Assembly: GCF_009829945.1 (NCBI RefSeq)
Contig: NZ_SZZT01000001.1
Span: forward strand, 124,001 to 188,000
Reading direction: 5' to 3'
DNA: 64,000 bases
From: Pantoea sp. SoEX
Lineage (GTDB): Bacteria; Pseudomonadota; Gammaproteobacteria; Enterobacterales; Enterobacteriaceae
A program made the position numbers and the translations under genes. Positions 50,638-61,399 of this stretch are shown piece after piece. The first letter of the stretch is position 1; each line of letters begins with the position of its first letter. The notes under the pieces are model-generated. The model searched no databases. It was not told the origin of the DNA and saw nothing but the letters and a program-made list of their open reading frames with translations.

Positions 50638-52491
50638 CTATTGGATTACTGTATTACAATTTAAACAAAAAGCATATTGATTTTGTGGATCATCTAGATA
50701 ATCTAAGATATTAGACTGTTTAACTATAGCATTAATAATTGATGAAGCCGAAAAGTTATTATTTAATAAATCAAATAATATATTATTAATGGAAGCATGA
50801 CTTAACATTAAGTTAATTAATGTAGAATTATCTTGATACCAAATTAATTGAGGATTAGTAATTTTTCCGAGTTCTTGTGCTTTTTTTATTGCGTCATCAA
50901 AATCGCCTAATGCATCTACTAAACCATTTTGTTTAGCATCACTTCCTATCCATACTCTTCCTTGAGCTAATTCATCAATTTGTTTGAAATTTTTTTTGCG
51001 AGCTTTTGCCACTAATGTAACAAATTTATTGTAACCTTTTGTTACGTTAATTTGCATAATTTCCTGCACTTCTTTAGGGAGCTGTCTAGTCGTAAATATT
51101 GTTGCTAGACTAGAAGTACTTACACCATCAGAATGTATACCAATGCTATCTAAACTTTTTTCAAATGTGTTAATTAACCCAAAAATTCCTATAGAACCAG
51201 TTAAAGTCGTTGGGTTAGCTATTATATAATCAGCAGGAGTAGCAATCCAATAACCACCTGATGCTGCTACACTACCCATAGATACAACTATAGGTTTTGA
51301 CTTATGTAAAGCTGACAACTCTTGACGAATTGCTTCTGAAGCTAATACGCTACCTCCCGGACTATTAATATATAAAACAACAGATTTAATCTCTGGATTT
51401 AATCTAACACGTTTTATATGTTCAATAATATTGCTACCTACAACATTATTTAAGGATATTTGACTATTTACAATAGGACCATTGATCATGATAACTGCTA
51501 TATTTGGTTTTTTTATATTTGTTTTAGTTTTATAATCATAAATACTGGTGTTGTAATATTCGTTAGTTTTATTATTAAAACCAAATATTTTTTCAAGTTC
51601 TTTTTCTATTCCTACACTAGAAGCAATAAAGTCAATTAATTTATTATCTAATGCATATTTTGCTGTGTCTCCATCAAAGTACTTTAATTTTTCAATGAAT
51701 TTAGCTGCACCTGGAAAAACTTGTTTTACGTCAATATTACGATTAGAAGAAATTTTAGATAAATAAATATCCCATAATTTATTAAGCCATTGTGAATCAA
51801 TTTTACGTACTTTATCTGACATACCATCTAATAAAAATGGTTCAACAGCTGATTTATAAGTACCTACTCTAAATATATGTGAGTTTATTTTTAATTTTTT
51901 TAGTAGTGCCTTATAATATAGCGTATTAGTTGCTAAACCTCTTAAATCTACAGATCCTAAAGGTGATAAATATATTTTATTAGCAAAACTAGCTAGGTAA
52001 TACTGTGACTGATTATAATTATTACCTATTGCATAAATTGGTTTACCACTATTACGAAATTCACTTAAAACTTTTCCTATATATTGTAATGATGCTTGAT
52101 CTGCTCCTAAAAAATCATGTAAATCTAATACAATACCGGTAATATTATGGTCATATTTTGCTTGGCGAATTGATCGCACTAAATCGAATAATAAATTTTG
52201 ATGTATATTGTATTTTTTATTAATTTTACTTAATATTTGATCTTCAATTTTACTGATATAGCTATTTCCAGATATTTTATCAACAACTATACCTTTCAGA
52301 TCTATTTTTAATGCTCCTTTTGTAATTGGTGTAATAGTAATGGCGGCACGATCACTGAAGTGAAAGATAAATTTCCCAGCGAATATAAATACAACTAATA
52401 AAGCAAAATTAAGTATAAATGCTCTAATGAAATTTAAAGTATGCCATGTATATTTAAATACATTAGTGATTATTTGCAACAATCCTTTCAT
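50638..52491 (-). CDS. sppA: Signal peptide peptidase SppA (protease IV)
   Basis: SppA is an inner-membrane serine protease that degrades cleaved signal peptides. I start at the ATG 52491, which follows GGAG by six bases and aligns with the E. coli start (617 against 618 aa). Earlier codons to 52518 have no homology. An N-terminal membrane segment spans about 22-43. The catalytic Lys lies in the segment RVGTYKSAVEPF, and the nucleophile Ser in SMGSVAASGGYWIATPA, with INSPGGSV before it. Both tandem S49 domains are present, and the C-terminus QYAFCLNCN matches E. coli. Confidence 0.94.
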   Translation of the reverse strand: MKGLLQIITNVFKYTWHTLNFIRAFILNFALLVVFIFAGKFIFHFSDRAAITITPITKGALKIDLKGIVVDKISGNSYISKIEDQILSKINKKYNIHQNLLFDLVRSIRQAKYDHNITGIVLDLHDFLGADQASLQYIGKVLSEFRNSGKPIYAIGNNYNQSQYYLASFANKIYLSPLGSVDLRGLATNTLYYKALLKKLKINSHIFRVGTYKSAVEPFLLDGMSDKVRKIDSQWLNKLWDIYLSKISSNRNIDVKQVFPGAAKFIEKLKYFDGDTAKYALDNKLIDFIASSVGIEKELEKIFGFNNKTNEYYNTSIYDYKTKTNIKKPNIAVIMINGPIVNSQISLNNVVGSNIIEHIKRVRLNPEIKSVVLYINSPGGSVLASEAIRQELSALHKSKPIVVSMGSVAASGGYWIATPADYIIANPTTLTGSIGIFGLINTFEKSLDSIGIHSDGVSTSSLATIFTTRQLPKEVQEIMQINVTKGYNKFVTLVAKARKKNFKQIDELAQGRVWIGSDAKQNGLVDALGDFDDAIKKAQELGKITNPQLIWYQDNSTLINLMLSHASINNILFDLLNNNFSASSIINAIVKQSNILDYLDDPQNQYAFCLNCNTVIQ

Positions 52492-52645
52492 CATTGTCTC
52501 CATTCTAAACACAAGCAAAATTCAGTAGCACTCGGTAAATAACTAACTATTGATTGAAAGTATAAATTTTGATAAAAATCATAATTATTTTAATTAAATA
52601 ATTGACTGTTTTTATAATTAAATAATCTTTCTATTTTGAATATCA

Positions 52646-52677
52646 AATGAGGATATTTTCTAGAAAATATCCTCATT
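52646..52677. terminator. 32-bp perfect palindrome between xthA and sppA
   Basis: AATGAGGATATTTTCT (52646-52661) is followed directly by its exact reverse complement (52662-52677) with no spacer. It lies downstream of xthA and upstream of sppA, both on the minus strand. It could end xthA transcription, but there is no strong T-run, and the absence of a loop makes it unusual for a terminator. Confidence 0.55.
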
Positions 52678-52764
52678 ATTGACATAATTGATAAAACCAA
52701 AACATTTTCTAAAATAAATTTTAAATCAAATTATACTAACAGTATATTTTTAACATTTTTATAA

Positions 52765-53571
52765 TTAAAACTGAAATTTTGACCATACAGGAGCATGATC
52801 AGAAGGTTTATGCATTTTTCTTATATCATAATCTATTCCAGTTTCGATACAATGAGTTGCTAATGATTTAGTTACTAACAATAAGTCAATACGAAGCCCT
52901 CTATTTTCATAAAATCCTTTAGAGCGATAATCAAACCAAGAAAAACGATTATTAACTCTAGGATGTTGTTGCCTCCAAATATCAATCATACCCAGATTAA
53001 ATAATTGACTGATCCATTCTCTCTCTTCGGGAAGAAAAGCACATTTACCTGTTTGCAACCATCTTTTTTTGTTTTTTTCACCGATTCCAATATCTAGATC
53101 CGTGCTAGTAATATTTATATCTCCCATAATCAAAACAAGATTATTTACCATCAATTTTTTTGATAAATAATTTCTTAGATCATAAAAAAATTTTTTTTTT
53201 GCTGGAAATTTTGTAGGATGATTACGATTTTCACCTTGAGGAAAGTATCCGTTTATTACAGTGATACTACCAATAGGACTCGGAATTTCTGCTATTATTA
53301 ATCGACATTCACTTTGTGTATTATTGTTTGGTAATCCTTTGAACACTCTGATTGGATGAATCTTAGTAAAGATTGCAACACCGTAATGTCTTTTTTGACC
53401 ATAATAAAAAAATTCATAACCTAAATTAACTACATCTTTAACAGGGAACATGGAATCATCTACTTTAGTTTCCTGTAAACCTATTACATCAGGTTTATGA
53501 AATTTTATTATCTCTTTAAGCTGATGTATTCTAGCTCTTAATCCATTAATATTAAAAGAAACAAACTTCAT
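52765..53571 (-). CDS. xthA: Exodeoxyribonuclease III (AP endonuclease)
   Basis: XthA repairs abasic sites and has 3'-5' exonuclease activity. The 268-aa protein equals E. coli in length. It starts [14 protein letters not shown] (Asn about 7) and has [13 protein letters not shown] (Glu about 34), [32 protein letters not shown] (Asp/Asn about 151-153), [22 protein letters not shown] (in parts, Asp about 229) and the terminal His in KPSDHAPVW. All catalytic residues are present. The minus strand contains a run of ten A then seven T (53200-53184), and there the frame is intact. Confidence 0.96.
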   Translation of the reverse strand: MKFVSFNINGLRARIHQLKEIIKFHKPDVIGLQETKVDDSMFPVKDVVNLGYEFFYYGQKRHYGVAIFTKIHPIRVFKGLPNNNTQSECRLIIAEIPSPIGSITVINGYFPQGENRNHPTKFPAKKKFFYDLRNYLSKKLMVNNLVLIMGDINITSTDLDIGIGEKNKKRWLQTGKCAFLPEEREWISQLFNLGMIDIWRQQHPRVNNRFSWFDYRSKGFYENRGLRIDLLLVTKSLATHCIETGIDYDIRKMHKPSDHAPVWSKFQF

Positions 53572-54077
53572 AATATCTCTTCTTTTTTAATACTTATTTA
53601 AGTTAATTTAATTTTTATTATTATCAATAAATATTATTAATGACGTATCAATTATGTAATACTTACTTAAAATAATTTTTTATTTGTTATAGATAATCAA
53701 ATATATTAAATTTTTCATAAGCAACAATATATTATATATCATAAAATCAATAAATTATCATATATTTACTATAACTATCATTACTAACAAATAATTAATA
53801 GACCAAATCATTGTTTATTATGATATAAATATTGTTATATTTTTTATTTTAATTAATATTTAGTTATTTTATTTCGGAAAATAAATTTAAAAATATCCAG
53901 GTAAAATAATTTCATTAATATAAAAACACTTAATATTAATAGAAATTATTTTTAAAATTACCATTTTAAATTTTATAGGTTAATATATCTTTTTAGTTAT
54001 TTAAAATTCAATTATTATTATATAAATAAATACAATATGTAAAGTTTTATTAAATCTTTTTGTTCCGTAACAATAAT
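53572..54077. other. Intergenic region between xthA and cls
   Basis: About 500 AT-rich bases lie between two minus-strand genes. They must hold the xthA promoter. I see no recognisable coding remnant, RNA gene or strong hairpin. Confidence 0.45.
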
Positions 54078-55537
54078 TTATAATAAAGGACTTAACAAGT
54101 AAAATATCATTTCTAAAAATTTTTTCCAAAATGAACGTTTTGACCATGTTTTTTTATCTAATAAGCGAGAATTAGTAATATAATTTTCTTGTAAACAAGA
54201 AATATTATTACTAAAATTAAGATCATCTACTATTAGAGTAATCTCAAAGTTAAGCCATATACTACGCATATCTAAATTAAAGGTGCCTAAAAGGGTTAAT
54301 TGTTTATCGACTAACATGCTTTTAGTGTGTAATAAACCACCTTCAAATTGATAAATATTGACACCAGCTTCTAATAACTCACTGAAAAAAGCACGACTAG
54401 CCCAACTAACCAATGTAGAATCATTATAAAGAGGAATAATAATAACAACATTTACACCTCTTAACGCTGCCGTACATAATGCATGTAGTAAATCTTCGCT
54501 AGGAATAAAATAAGGAGTGGTCATGGTTAAATGTTCGCGTGCAGAGTAGATAGCTGTTAAAAGCGCTTGATGCATGATATCTTTAGGAAAACTAGGACCT
54601 GAAGCAACTACATGAGCAATACAAGAGTTTTTTTCATGTAATGTTTTTATATCATGTTTTTGATAAACTGGTAGTATACGATTACCAGTCTCTATTTCCC
54701 AATCACGATTAAAAATAGTACCTATTAAAGTAGAAATAGGACCTTCTATTCTTACCATTAAATCAATCCATTGTCCCACACCAATATTTTGTTTAAAAAA
54801 AGATGGATCAACTAAATTCATACTACCAGTATAAGCAGTGTAGTTATCAATTAATACTAGCTTACGATGTTGACGTAAATCTATACGGCGCAAAAAAAAA
54901 TTCAATAAATTTATTTTTAATGCTTCGATTACTTCAATACCTGCACTGCGCATTTTTTTTGCCCAGTGACTACGAAAAAATGATATGCTTCCAGCAGAAT
55001 CTAATATTAGTCGACATTTTACTCCTCTGTAGGATGCTTTTATTAATGATTCAGCGACTTCATCTGCTAGTCCACCTGGATGCCATATATAAAATATCAT
55101 TTTTATATTATGACGAGCAATTTTGATATCATTAATTAATGATTTAACAACATCATTAGCATTAGATATTAATTTTAAGTTATTACCTTTAATTCCAGGA
55201 ATACCTTGTCTTTCATTACACAGTTTAAATAAAGAATAGGCTACGTTACTATGTTTAGTTGTAAAAATATCGCTATTTTTTTTTAATTTTTTAAGAAAAT
55301 TATTAGTATAAATCCATGTAGAACGTGTTCTTTTAATTCGAGTTCTTTCTAGATATAATTCACCAAATGATAAGTAAATAATTATACCTAATATAGGAAT
55401 AATATAGATAACTAACAGCCAAGCCATTGATGAATTTACAGCTCTACGTGTCATTAATATACGTAAAGTAATATTAGCTACTAACAACCAATAAATACAC
55501 AGAAAAAAAAATTCATAAAATTATAAAAACTCATCAT
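54078..55537 (-). CDS. clsA: Cardiolipin synthase A, reading frame broken at an N-terminal T9 run
   Basis: ClsA joins two phosphatidylglycerols into cardiolipin at the inner membrane. The main frame carries two phospholipase D HKD motifs, [18 protein letters not shown] (about residue 225) and [18 protein letters not shown] (about residue 405). It aligns to the C-terminal SPLL. Its first usable start, TTG 55487, lacks the first 17 residues. An ATG at 55537 opens [12 protein letters not shown] in another frame. Adding one T to the run of nine (55511-55503, minus strand) joins it to [17 protein letters not shown]. The joined product is 486 aa, equal to E. coli, and aligns position by position at the N-terminus. 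Slippage, a recent deletion, or a sequence undercall could explain it. The shorter TTG form might still work. Confidence 0.85.
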
Positions 55538-56167
55538 TAATTTAATATCCTATTCGTATTCTAATACATAAGATATAATCGATAAATATTTACTATGAAG
55601 TAGTATATTACAGCAATAAAATATCCATAAAATCATTTGTTTAATTTACTAGATTATTAATATGAAGTACAAATATTTCTTGTTACTACATAATAATTAA
55701 ATAATATTTTAAATACCATTGTAAATGTTATAATAGTAATAAAATTTATAAAATATAACAATTATTATTGCATTTTACATGAATAAAAATCAAAATATAA
55801 TTTATATCTGAATTTTTGATAAAGTAATTTTATGTTTTTGTAAAAAACTTATTTATAATATTCTATATCTTGAATCTATATGTGATTTAGTAAATATTAA
55901 ACAATATTTTTATAAAAATTATATTATAAATAACAATATTTGTTTGATTTGGGGAAACTATTAAAATAATTTTTTATTGATTCAATTAACAATGGATATA
56001 ATAAATTATTACATTTAGTAATTAATATTATTTACAAAATAATATTTTTTAATTTTAGTATTATATATTTTTAATAAAATTAAAATAATTAGTCATAGTT
56101 TATTAAATTGATAAACAATATAGGTGTTATTGTTTATTATAGTTATCAATATTAATAAAAATTAAAA
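55538..56167. other. Intergenic region between cls and yciC
   Basis: About 630 very AT-rich bases. In E. coli several genes, including yciB and yciA, lie between yciC and cls. I find no readable remnant of them here. It must contain the cls promoter near its left end. Confidence 0.45.
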
Positions 56168-56903
56168 TTATTTATCTAAAAATATATAAAATCTATATAA
56201 ATAAATAATTATGAATTCAGAAATAAAATTGTTACAAATCATAAATAAAAATTCCATTACACCTGTTGAAAAAAATAATATAAAAGAAAATACTGCCATA
56301 AGTATCACTTTTACTAATAACCATATAATAATTGCAGGAACAACTATTTCAATATTATTGAATACTATAAGCATGCTATTTTTTATACATGTAAAAATAC
56401 CTAGTCTATTATGTATTAATATGATTGGAGATATTGAAAGAAAAGAGGTTAATAAAATTCCTAGAAAAAATAATATTATAAAACCAAATTGAGTTATTAA
56501 ATTTAATACTAAGATCAAAATTATTAGTTTAGGTAAAGATGAAAATATTTCTTTAATATTTTCTAGTAGAATAATTCTTTTTTTTTATGTTTATTAGAAG
56601 AAAATAAATATAACACACTACTGATTAATATAGAATTTGTTGTTAATTCAGTGCAGTTAATTAATGTAAAAATAAGAATTATTTTATATTTTTTTCTTTA
56701 TCATTGATCAAATTTAAAGATGATAAACTATTTGTATTTTCTTGTTTAGAAAATATTGATTCTTCTGTGCTAAAATATGTTAGAGTATTTATTATAATAT
56801 TATTAGCTGCAGCAATCATTAACGTAATAAATATTAATATAACTAATTTGTTTAGAAAAAATTTTTTACTTTCACGGTACACGGATATTGCCGTGATGTG
56901 CAT
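56168..56903 (-). pseudogene. yciC: YciC family membrane protein, broken at two homopolymer runs
   Basis: Three pieces in different frames together match E. coli YciC (UPF0259, 247 aa). The first is MHITAISVYRESKKFFLNKL (56903 down to the break). The second is a middle piece including TTNSILISSVLYLFSSNKHKKK. The third runs from RIILLENIKEIFSSLPKLII to the C-terminal IIIYLYRFYIFLDK. The breaks lie at A7 (minus strand, 56695-56689) and A9 (56586-56578), and one added A at each restores a single frame of about 245 aa. Hydrophobic membrane segments survive in all pieces, so selection may still act. It follows trpA on the same strand. The function is unknown. It may be rescued by transcriptional slippage, decaying, or miscalled. 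Confidence 0.75.
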
Positions 56904-56973
56904 ACCAACTCCTTAAGCATTGTAATATTAAATTTTTAAAAAATATATTATTAAATATGAAATATTATTTTTA

Positions 56974-57780
56974 TTATTTTAATAAAACAGATTTAAATTT
57001 AATAGACATTATTTCTATCTTTTTAAGCATGGAATCAATTTGATCATAGTAATCTTCGATTATTTTTATTATTGCAGAACCAACAATTATACCATCAACT
57101 CCAGTTTTAATTATTTGTTTTGCTTGAGTAACATTAGAAATTCCAAAACCTTGTATCAAAGGAGTTGATGTATATTTATGTAAATTATTTATTATTTCTT
57201 CAGATGTTATATTAGCTGGTTTTTCAATGCCAGTTACTCCTGTACGTGATAGCAAATAAATATATCCACGACTATATATTGATATCTTACGTAACAGATT
57301 ATCATTAGGATTTGGAGGACAAATAAATATAGGATTTATATTATAATATGAAGCTGTTTGAACAAATGGTTTAGATTCTTCTAAAGGCAAATCAGCAATT
57401 AATACTGAATCAATGTCTAGTTTCGCACAAATGCTATAAAAATTTTTAATTCCTTGAGAAAATACGAGATTAGCATAAATTAATAGTCCAATGGGTAATT
57501 GAGAATACTTATATCGTATACTAGAAATCATTTCAAAGCACTGCGAAACTGTAATTCCTGAATTGAACGCACGTAAATTAGAATTTTGAATTACTGGACC
57601 ATCAGCTAGAGGATCAGAAAAAGGAATACCTAGTTCTAATCCATCTGCTCCTCCTGAAATTAGTGTATCTATAATTTTTAATGATATTGCTGGTGTTGGA
57701 TCTCCCAATATCATAAAAGGAAAAAATGCACCTCGTTTGTTAGTTTTTAATTGACTAAACAGTTGATCATAACGTTTCAT
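56974..57780 (-). CDS. trpA: Tryptophan synthase alpha subunit
   Basis: TrpA cleaves indole-3-glycerol phosphate to indole, which passes to TrpB. The 268-aa TIM barrel equals E. coli in length. The catalytic Glu is in GLELGIPFSDPLADGPVIQ (about residue 49), and the Asp in SVLIADLPLEES (about 60s-130s region). It also has YLLSRTGVTGIEK (about 173-185), PLIQGFGISNVTQA (about 207-220) and GIIVGSAIIK. It overlaps the trpB stop by one base (TAATG), with AAGGAG just upstream. Confidence 0.96.
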   Translation of the reverse strand: MKRYDQLFSQLKTNKRGAFFPFMILGDPTPAISLKIIDTLISGGADGLELGIPFSDPLADGPVIQNSNLRAFNSGITVSQCFEMISSIRYKYSQLPIGLLIYANLVFSQGIKNFYSICAKLDIDSVLIADLPLEESKPFVQTASYYNINPIFICPPNPNDNLLRKISIYSRGYIYLLSRTGVTGIEKPANITSEEIINNLHKYTSTPLIQGFGISNVTQAKQIIKTGVDGIIVGSAIIKIIEDYYDQIDSMLKKIEIMSIKFKSVLLK

Positions 57781-58976
57781 TATGTCTCCTTATCAATACT
57801 ATTGTTGTTAATATTGCTAACAACTGAAATATCCTTATCACCACGACCCGAAAGATTTACTAATATAACTTGTTTTTTTTGTGGGTTTGAAGTAATAATT
57901 TTTAATGCATATGCTAAAGCATGTGATGATTCTAAAGCTGGGATAATTCCTTCTAAGACGCATAATTTTTTAAATGCTTCTATTGCTTCACGATCTGTTA
58001 TAGATACGTAATTAGCACGTCCTATACTACTTAAATATGCGTGTTGAGGACCTACTGCAGGAAAATCTAAACCTGCAGAAATAGAATAAGATTGTTTTAT
58101 CTGCCCTTCCTCAGTTTGCATTATAGGTGCTTTCATACCAAAATATATACCTATGCGACCATGTTTTAAAGCTGCTCCATGTTTGCCTGATTTAATACCA
58201 TAACCAGCAGGTTCAACACCAATTAATTCTACCTGTTGATCTGCAATAAAATCAGCAAAAATACCTATAGCATTAGATCCACCACCTACACAAGCAATAA
58301 TTTTATCTGGCAAATGTCCTTCTTTATATAAAATTTGTTCTTTTGCTTCTTTACCTATTATGCTTTGAAATTCTCGTACTATAGTTGGAAATGGATGGGG
58401 TCCGGCGGCTGTACCAATGATGTAATGTGTATTGTCATAACTACCAGACCATTCTCGTAGTGCTTCATTACATGCATCTTTTAAAGTTTTAGAACCAGTG
58501 CAAACGGGAATTACTTCAGCACCCATAAGATGCATTCGTGTTACATTTTGTTGTTGACGCTCTATATCTTTCGATCCCATGTAAATACAACACTTCATGT
58601 TCAGTAATGCACAAGTTAACGCTACTGCTACACCGTGTTGACCTGCACCAGTTTCTGCAATGATCCTATCTTTTCCCATTCTTTTAGCTAATAAACCTTG
58701 TCCTAGAACTTGATTTGTTTTATGAGCACCTCCGTGTAATAAGTCTTCACGCTTTAAGTATAAACGTGTATTTGTCCCTTTTGTTAAGTTTTTACATAAA
58801 GTTAATGGAGTGGGACGACCAGCATAATTTTTTAGTAACTCATTAAATTCTAATTTAAAATTAGAATCATTATGTGCATTAATAAATGCTTCTTCAAGTT
58901 TTAAAAGTGCTGACATTAATATTTGTGGTATATACATTCCTCCAAATTTACCAAAATATGGATTGAGTAAAGTCAT
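57780..58976 (-). CDS. trpB: Tryptophan synthase beta subunit
   Basis: TrpB condenses indole with serine using PLP. The 398-aa protein (E. coli 397) starts [20 protein letters not shown]. It contains [14 protein letters not shown], the PLP lysine in [15 protein letters not shown] (Lys about 87), [18 protein letters not shown] (about 109-126), [15 protein letters not shown] (about 230-244) and LSGRGDKDI near the end. All key residues are present. It is joined to trpA by a one-base overlap. Confidence 0.96.
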   Translation of the reverse strand: MTLLNPYFGKFGGMYIPQILMSALLKLEEAFINAHNDSNFKLEFNELLKNYAGRPTPLTLCKNLTKGTNTRLYLKREDLLHGGAHKTNQVLGQGLLAKRMGKDRIIAETGAGQHGVAVALTCALLNMKCCIYMGSKDIERQQQNVTRMHLMGAEVIPVCTGSKTLKDACNEALREWSGSYDNTHYIIGTAAGPHPFPTIVREFQSIIGKEAKEQILYKEGHLPDKIIACVGGGSNAIGIFADFIADQQVELIGVEPAGYGIKSGKHGAALKHGRIGIYFGMKAPIMQTEEGQIKQSYSISAGLDFPAVGPQHAYLSSIGRANYVSITDREAIEAFKKLCVLEGIIPALESSHALAYALKIITSNPQKKQVILVNLSGRGDKDISVVSNINNNSIDKET

Positions 58977-59019
58977 TTTTTATTTCCTTTTGAAATAAAT
59001 TAAATATTATAATTTAAGA

Positions 59020-60381
59020 TTAATAATCTCGAAGTATTTCAAAAACAGCGTGAATTTTGTTTTGATCTTTAATACCAGGAGCACTTTCAACTCCTGAATT
59101 AAAATCAAGTCCGGAACAACCTAGTTGAGAAGCTAGCATACAATTACTAATATTGATTCCACCAGCCAATATTACATTATTAAGTTCTTGGTCTTTTAAT
59201 AAATTCCAATCAAATTGTTTGCCTGATCCTCCACATCCATTATCAAATAAATACAAATCAACATCCGATAAATTACGTTCTGGAATTTTATCTTTAACAC
59301 TTAGCGCTTTCCAAATTTGTATATTAGAAGGTAAAGCATGACGCAATTTAGTAATAAAATCTTGGTTTTCATTTCCATTTAATTGAATAGCTGCTAGATT
59401 AAGCTTTACTGCATCTGTTACTATTTCATGAATGCTAGAATTTCTGTATACTCCTACATATTTAAGAGGTGTATTAGCAATAATTCTTTTTGCTTGTATA
59501 GCATTAATTTTACGAGGAGAATCATCAATAAAAATTAAACCTCCAAAAATAGCACCAGCAGTATATGCTGTGTATGCATCTTCGGAACGCGATAAACCAC
59601 AGATCTTATTATTTCCTAACAACATACGACGCGTTGCCATTTCTAGGTTATCTTCTTCCATTAGCTTAGAGCCAATTAAAAATCCATTAACTAAATGGCT
59701 CAATTTTCTAATATCAGAATAATTATTTATTCCTGATTCACTTATAACTATTTCATTATCAGAAAGGTATGAAACCAATTCACTTGTACGTTTTATATCA
59801 ACTGATAAATCTTGAAAATTGCGATTATTAATACCTATTACTTTTGCTTTTAAAGAGATAGCACGTTCTATCTCTTTTTCATTACTTACTTCTGTTAATA
59901 TTCCCATATTTAATTCATCAGCAATTGTTGCCAATTGACAGTATTTTTTATCATCTAAGATAGATAGCATTAATAAAATTGCATCTGCATAATAATTGCG
60001 AGCTAAATAAATTTGATATGGGTCAATAATAAAATCTTTACATAACACTGGTTGTTTAATTACAGAACTTACTATTGACAAAAAAGAAAAATCTCCTTGA
60101 AAATATTTTTCGTCAGTTAAAACAGAAACTACTGATGCATAATTTCTATAAACACTAGCTATTTTTAAAGGGTTAAATCCTTTCCGAATTAATCCTTTAG
60201 ATGGAGATGCTTTTTTACACTCAAGAATAAATTTGGTATTTTCCCCTTCTAGTGCATCATAGAAATTGCGATTTGAAGGTTTTATTTTTTTTTGGAAACT
60301 AATAATTGGTTGTTTCTGTTTACGTCTTTCAATCCACACTATTTTATCTTGAAGAATTTTATTTAATAAATTACCTTGCAT
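59020..60381 (-). CDS. trpCF: Bifunctional indole-3-glycerol phosphate synthase / phosphoribosylanthranilate isomerase
   Basis: This fused TrpC-TrpF protein of 453 aa (E. coli 452, gene named trpC there) carries out two consecutive steps. The N-terminal synthase (about 1-255) has FILECKKASPSKGLI (about 48-62, catalytic Glu and Lys), CKDFIIDPYQI, IGINNRNF and SESGINN. The C-terminal isomerase (from about 258) starts KICGLSRSEDAYTA with its catalytic Cys. It continues with YVGVYRN, AAIQLNGNE, LFDNGCGGSGKQFDW with the catalytic Asp, and LAGGINISN. It begins just after trpD. Confidence 0.95.
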   Translation of the reverse strand: MQGNLLNKILQDKIVWIERRKQKQPIISFQKKIKPSNRNFYDALEGENTKFILECKKASPSKGLIRKGFNPLKIASVYRNYASVVSVLTDEKYFQGDFSFLSIVSSVIKQPVLCKDFIIDPYQIYLARNYYADAILLMLSILDDKKYCQLATIADELNMGILTEVSNEKEIERAISLKAKVIGINNRNFQDLSVDIKRTSELVSYLSDNEIVISESGINNYSDIRKLSHLVNGFLIGSKLMEEDNLEMATRRMLLGNNKICGLSRSEDAYTAYTAGAIFGGLIFIDDSPRKINAIQAKRIIANTPLKYVGVYRNSSIHEIVTDAVKLNLAAIQLNGNENQDFITKLRHALPSNIQIWKALSVKDKIPERNLSDVDLYLFDNGCGGSGKQFDWNLLKDQELNNVILAGGINISNCMLASQLGCSGLDFNSGVESAPGIKDQNKIHAVFEILRDY

Positions 60382-60383
60382 AA

Positions 60384-61382
60384 TTATCCTCTTGATTTTA
60401 AATCTGATAAAAGTTTATATACCTGTCCACTACGAATTATATTGAGGGCATATTGTGCATTATCACGTAAATTTTCGTTACCAAAAATTTTAAGTAACAT
60501 AGCAGTATTAGCAGCTACAGTTTCTTCATGTAACTGATAGCCACAGCCTTTAATTAATTTTATGAAATTGTTGTATCTTTCTTCTGTAGAATTGATAGTT
60601 AATGATTTTCCATTTGCATTGTATGTAAATCCAAAATCTTCAGCTGTTAGATGATATAACGTGATCTTACCATCATGCAATTCAGCTACATGATTTATAT
60701 CATGTAGTATTATTTCATCCATCCCTCCTCCATGAACTACTATTGCACGTTGATAATCCATAATTTTCAATATGTTAGCTATTGGTAATAAAAGTTTTGG
60801 ATTATAGACACCAATAACAGATAAAGGTGGTCTAGCAGGATTAACTAATGGTCCTAATATATTAAACATAGTACTGATCTTTAATTGTTGACGAACTTTA
60901 ATTGCATGAGAGAATCCAGCATGATATTTCGGTGCTAATATAAAACAAAAGTTTAATTCATCTAATATTTTACGATTATCATTGGGTGAATTATTTAAAT
61001 TAACTCCTAATGATGTTAAAATATCAGAGGATCCAAAATTATTAGTTCCTTTACCACCATGTTTTATTATTTTAAATCCACAAGATGCAGCTACAAGGGC
61101 ACTAGCTGTAGAAATATTAATACTACAGCTAGAATCACCTCCAGTACCAGCAATATCTGCAAAAATATATTCTGGACGAGGAAATGGTTTAGCATTATCT
61201 AATAAAGCTTTTACTGCACCAATAATTTCCTCTTGGGTTTCTCCTCTTAATTTCATTGAAATGAGAGCTGCAGTTAATTGTGCTGAGTTAATTTTACCAT
61301 GTAAAATACTTTCAAATAATTGATAACTTTCTGTTTTAGTAAGAACTTTTAATTTGTATAATTTATCAAATATGTTATTCAT
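60384..61382 (-). CDS. trpD: Anthranilate phosphoribosyltransferase
   Basis: TrpD joins PRPP to anthranilate. From ATG 61382 the protein is 332 aa and starts MNNIFDKLYKL. It contains SMKLRGET, the PRPP-binding DIAGTGGDSSCSINISTASA (about 77-96), KHGGKGTNNFGSSDILTSLG, LAPKYHAGF, FNILGPLVNPA and VVHGGGMDEI. In E. coli this domain is fused to TrpG, whereas here trpG ends 17 bases before it. A longer frame back to TTG 61418 overlaps trpG and lacks homology. The asparagine-rich motif differs slightly from E. coli (KGTNNFGSSD for RSVSSKSGSSD), but it is complete. Confidence 0.94.
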   Translation of the reverse strand: MNNIFDKLYKLKVLTKTESYQLFESILHGKINSAQLTAALISMKLRGETQEEIIGAVKALLDNAKPFPRPEYIFADIAGTGGDSSCSINISTASALVAASCGFKIIKHGGKGTNNFGSSDILTSLGVNLNNSPNDNRKILDELNFCFILAPKYHAGFSHAIKVRQQLKISTMFNILGPLVNPARPPLSVIGVYNPKLLLPIANILKIMDYQRAIVVHGGGMDEIILHDINHVAELHDGKITLYHLTAEDFGFTYNANGKSLTINSTEERYNNFIKLIKGCGYQLHEETVAANTAMLLKIFGNENLRDNAQYALNIIRSGQVYKLLSDLKSRG

Positions 61383-61399
61383 ATTTATTGCATCCAATA

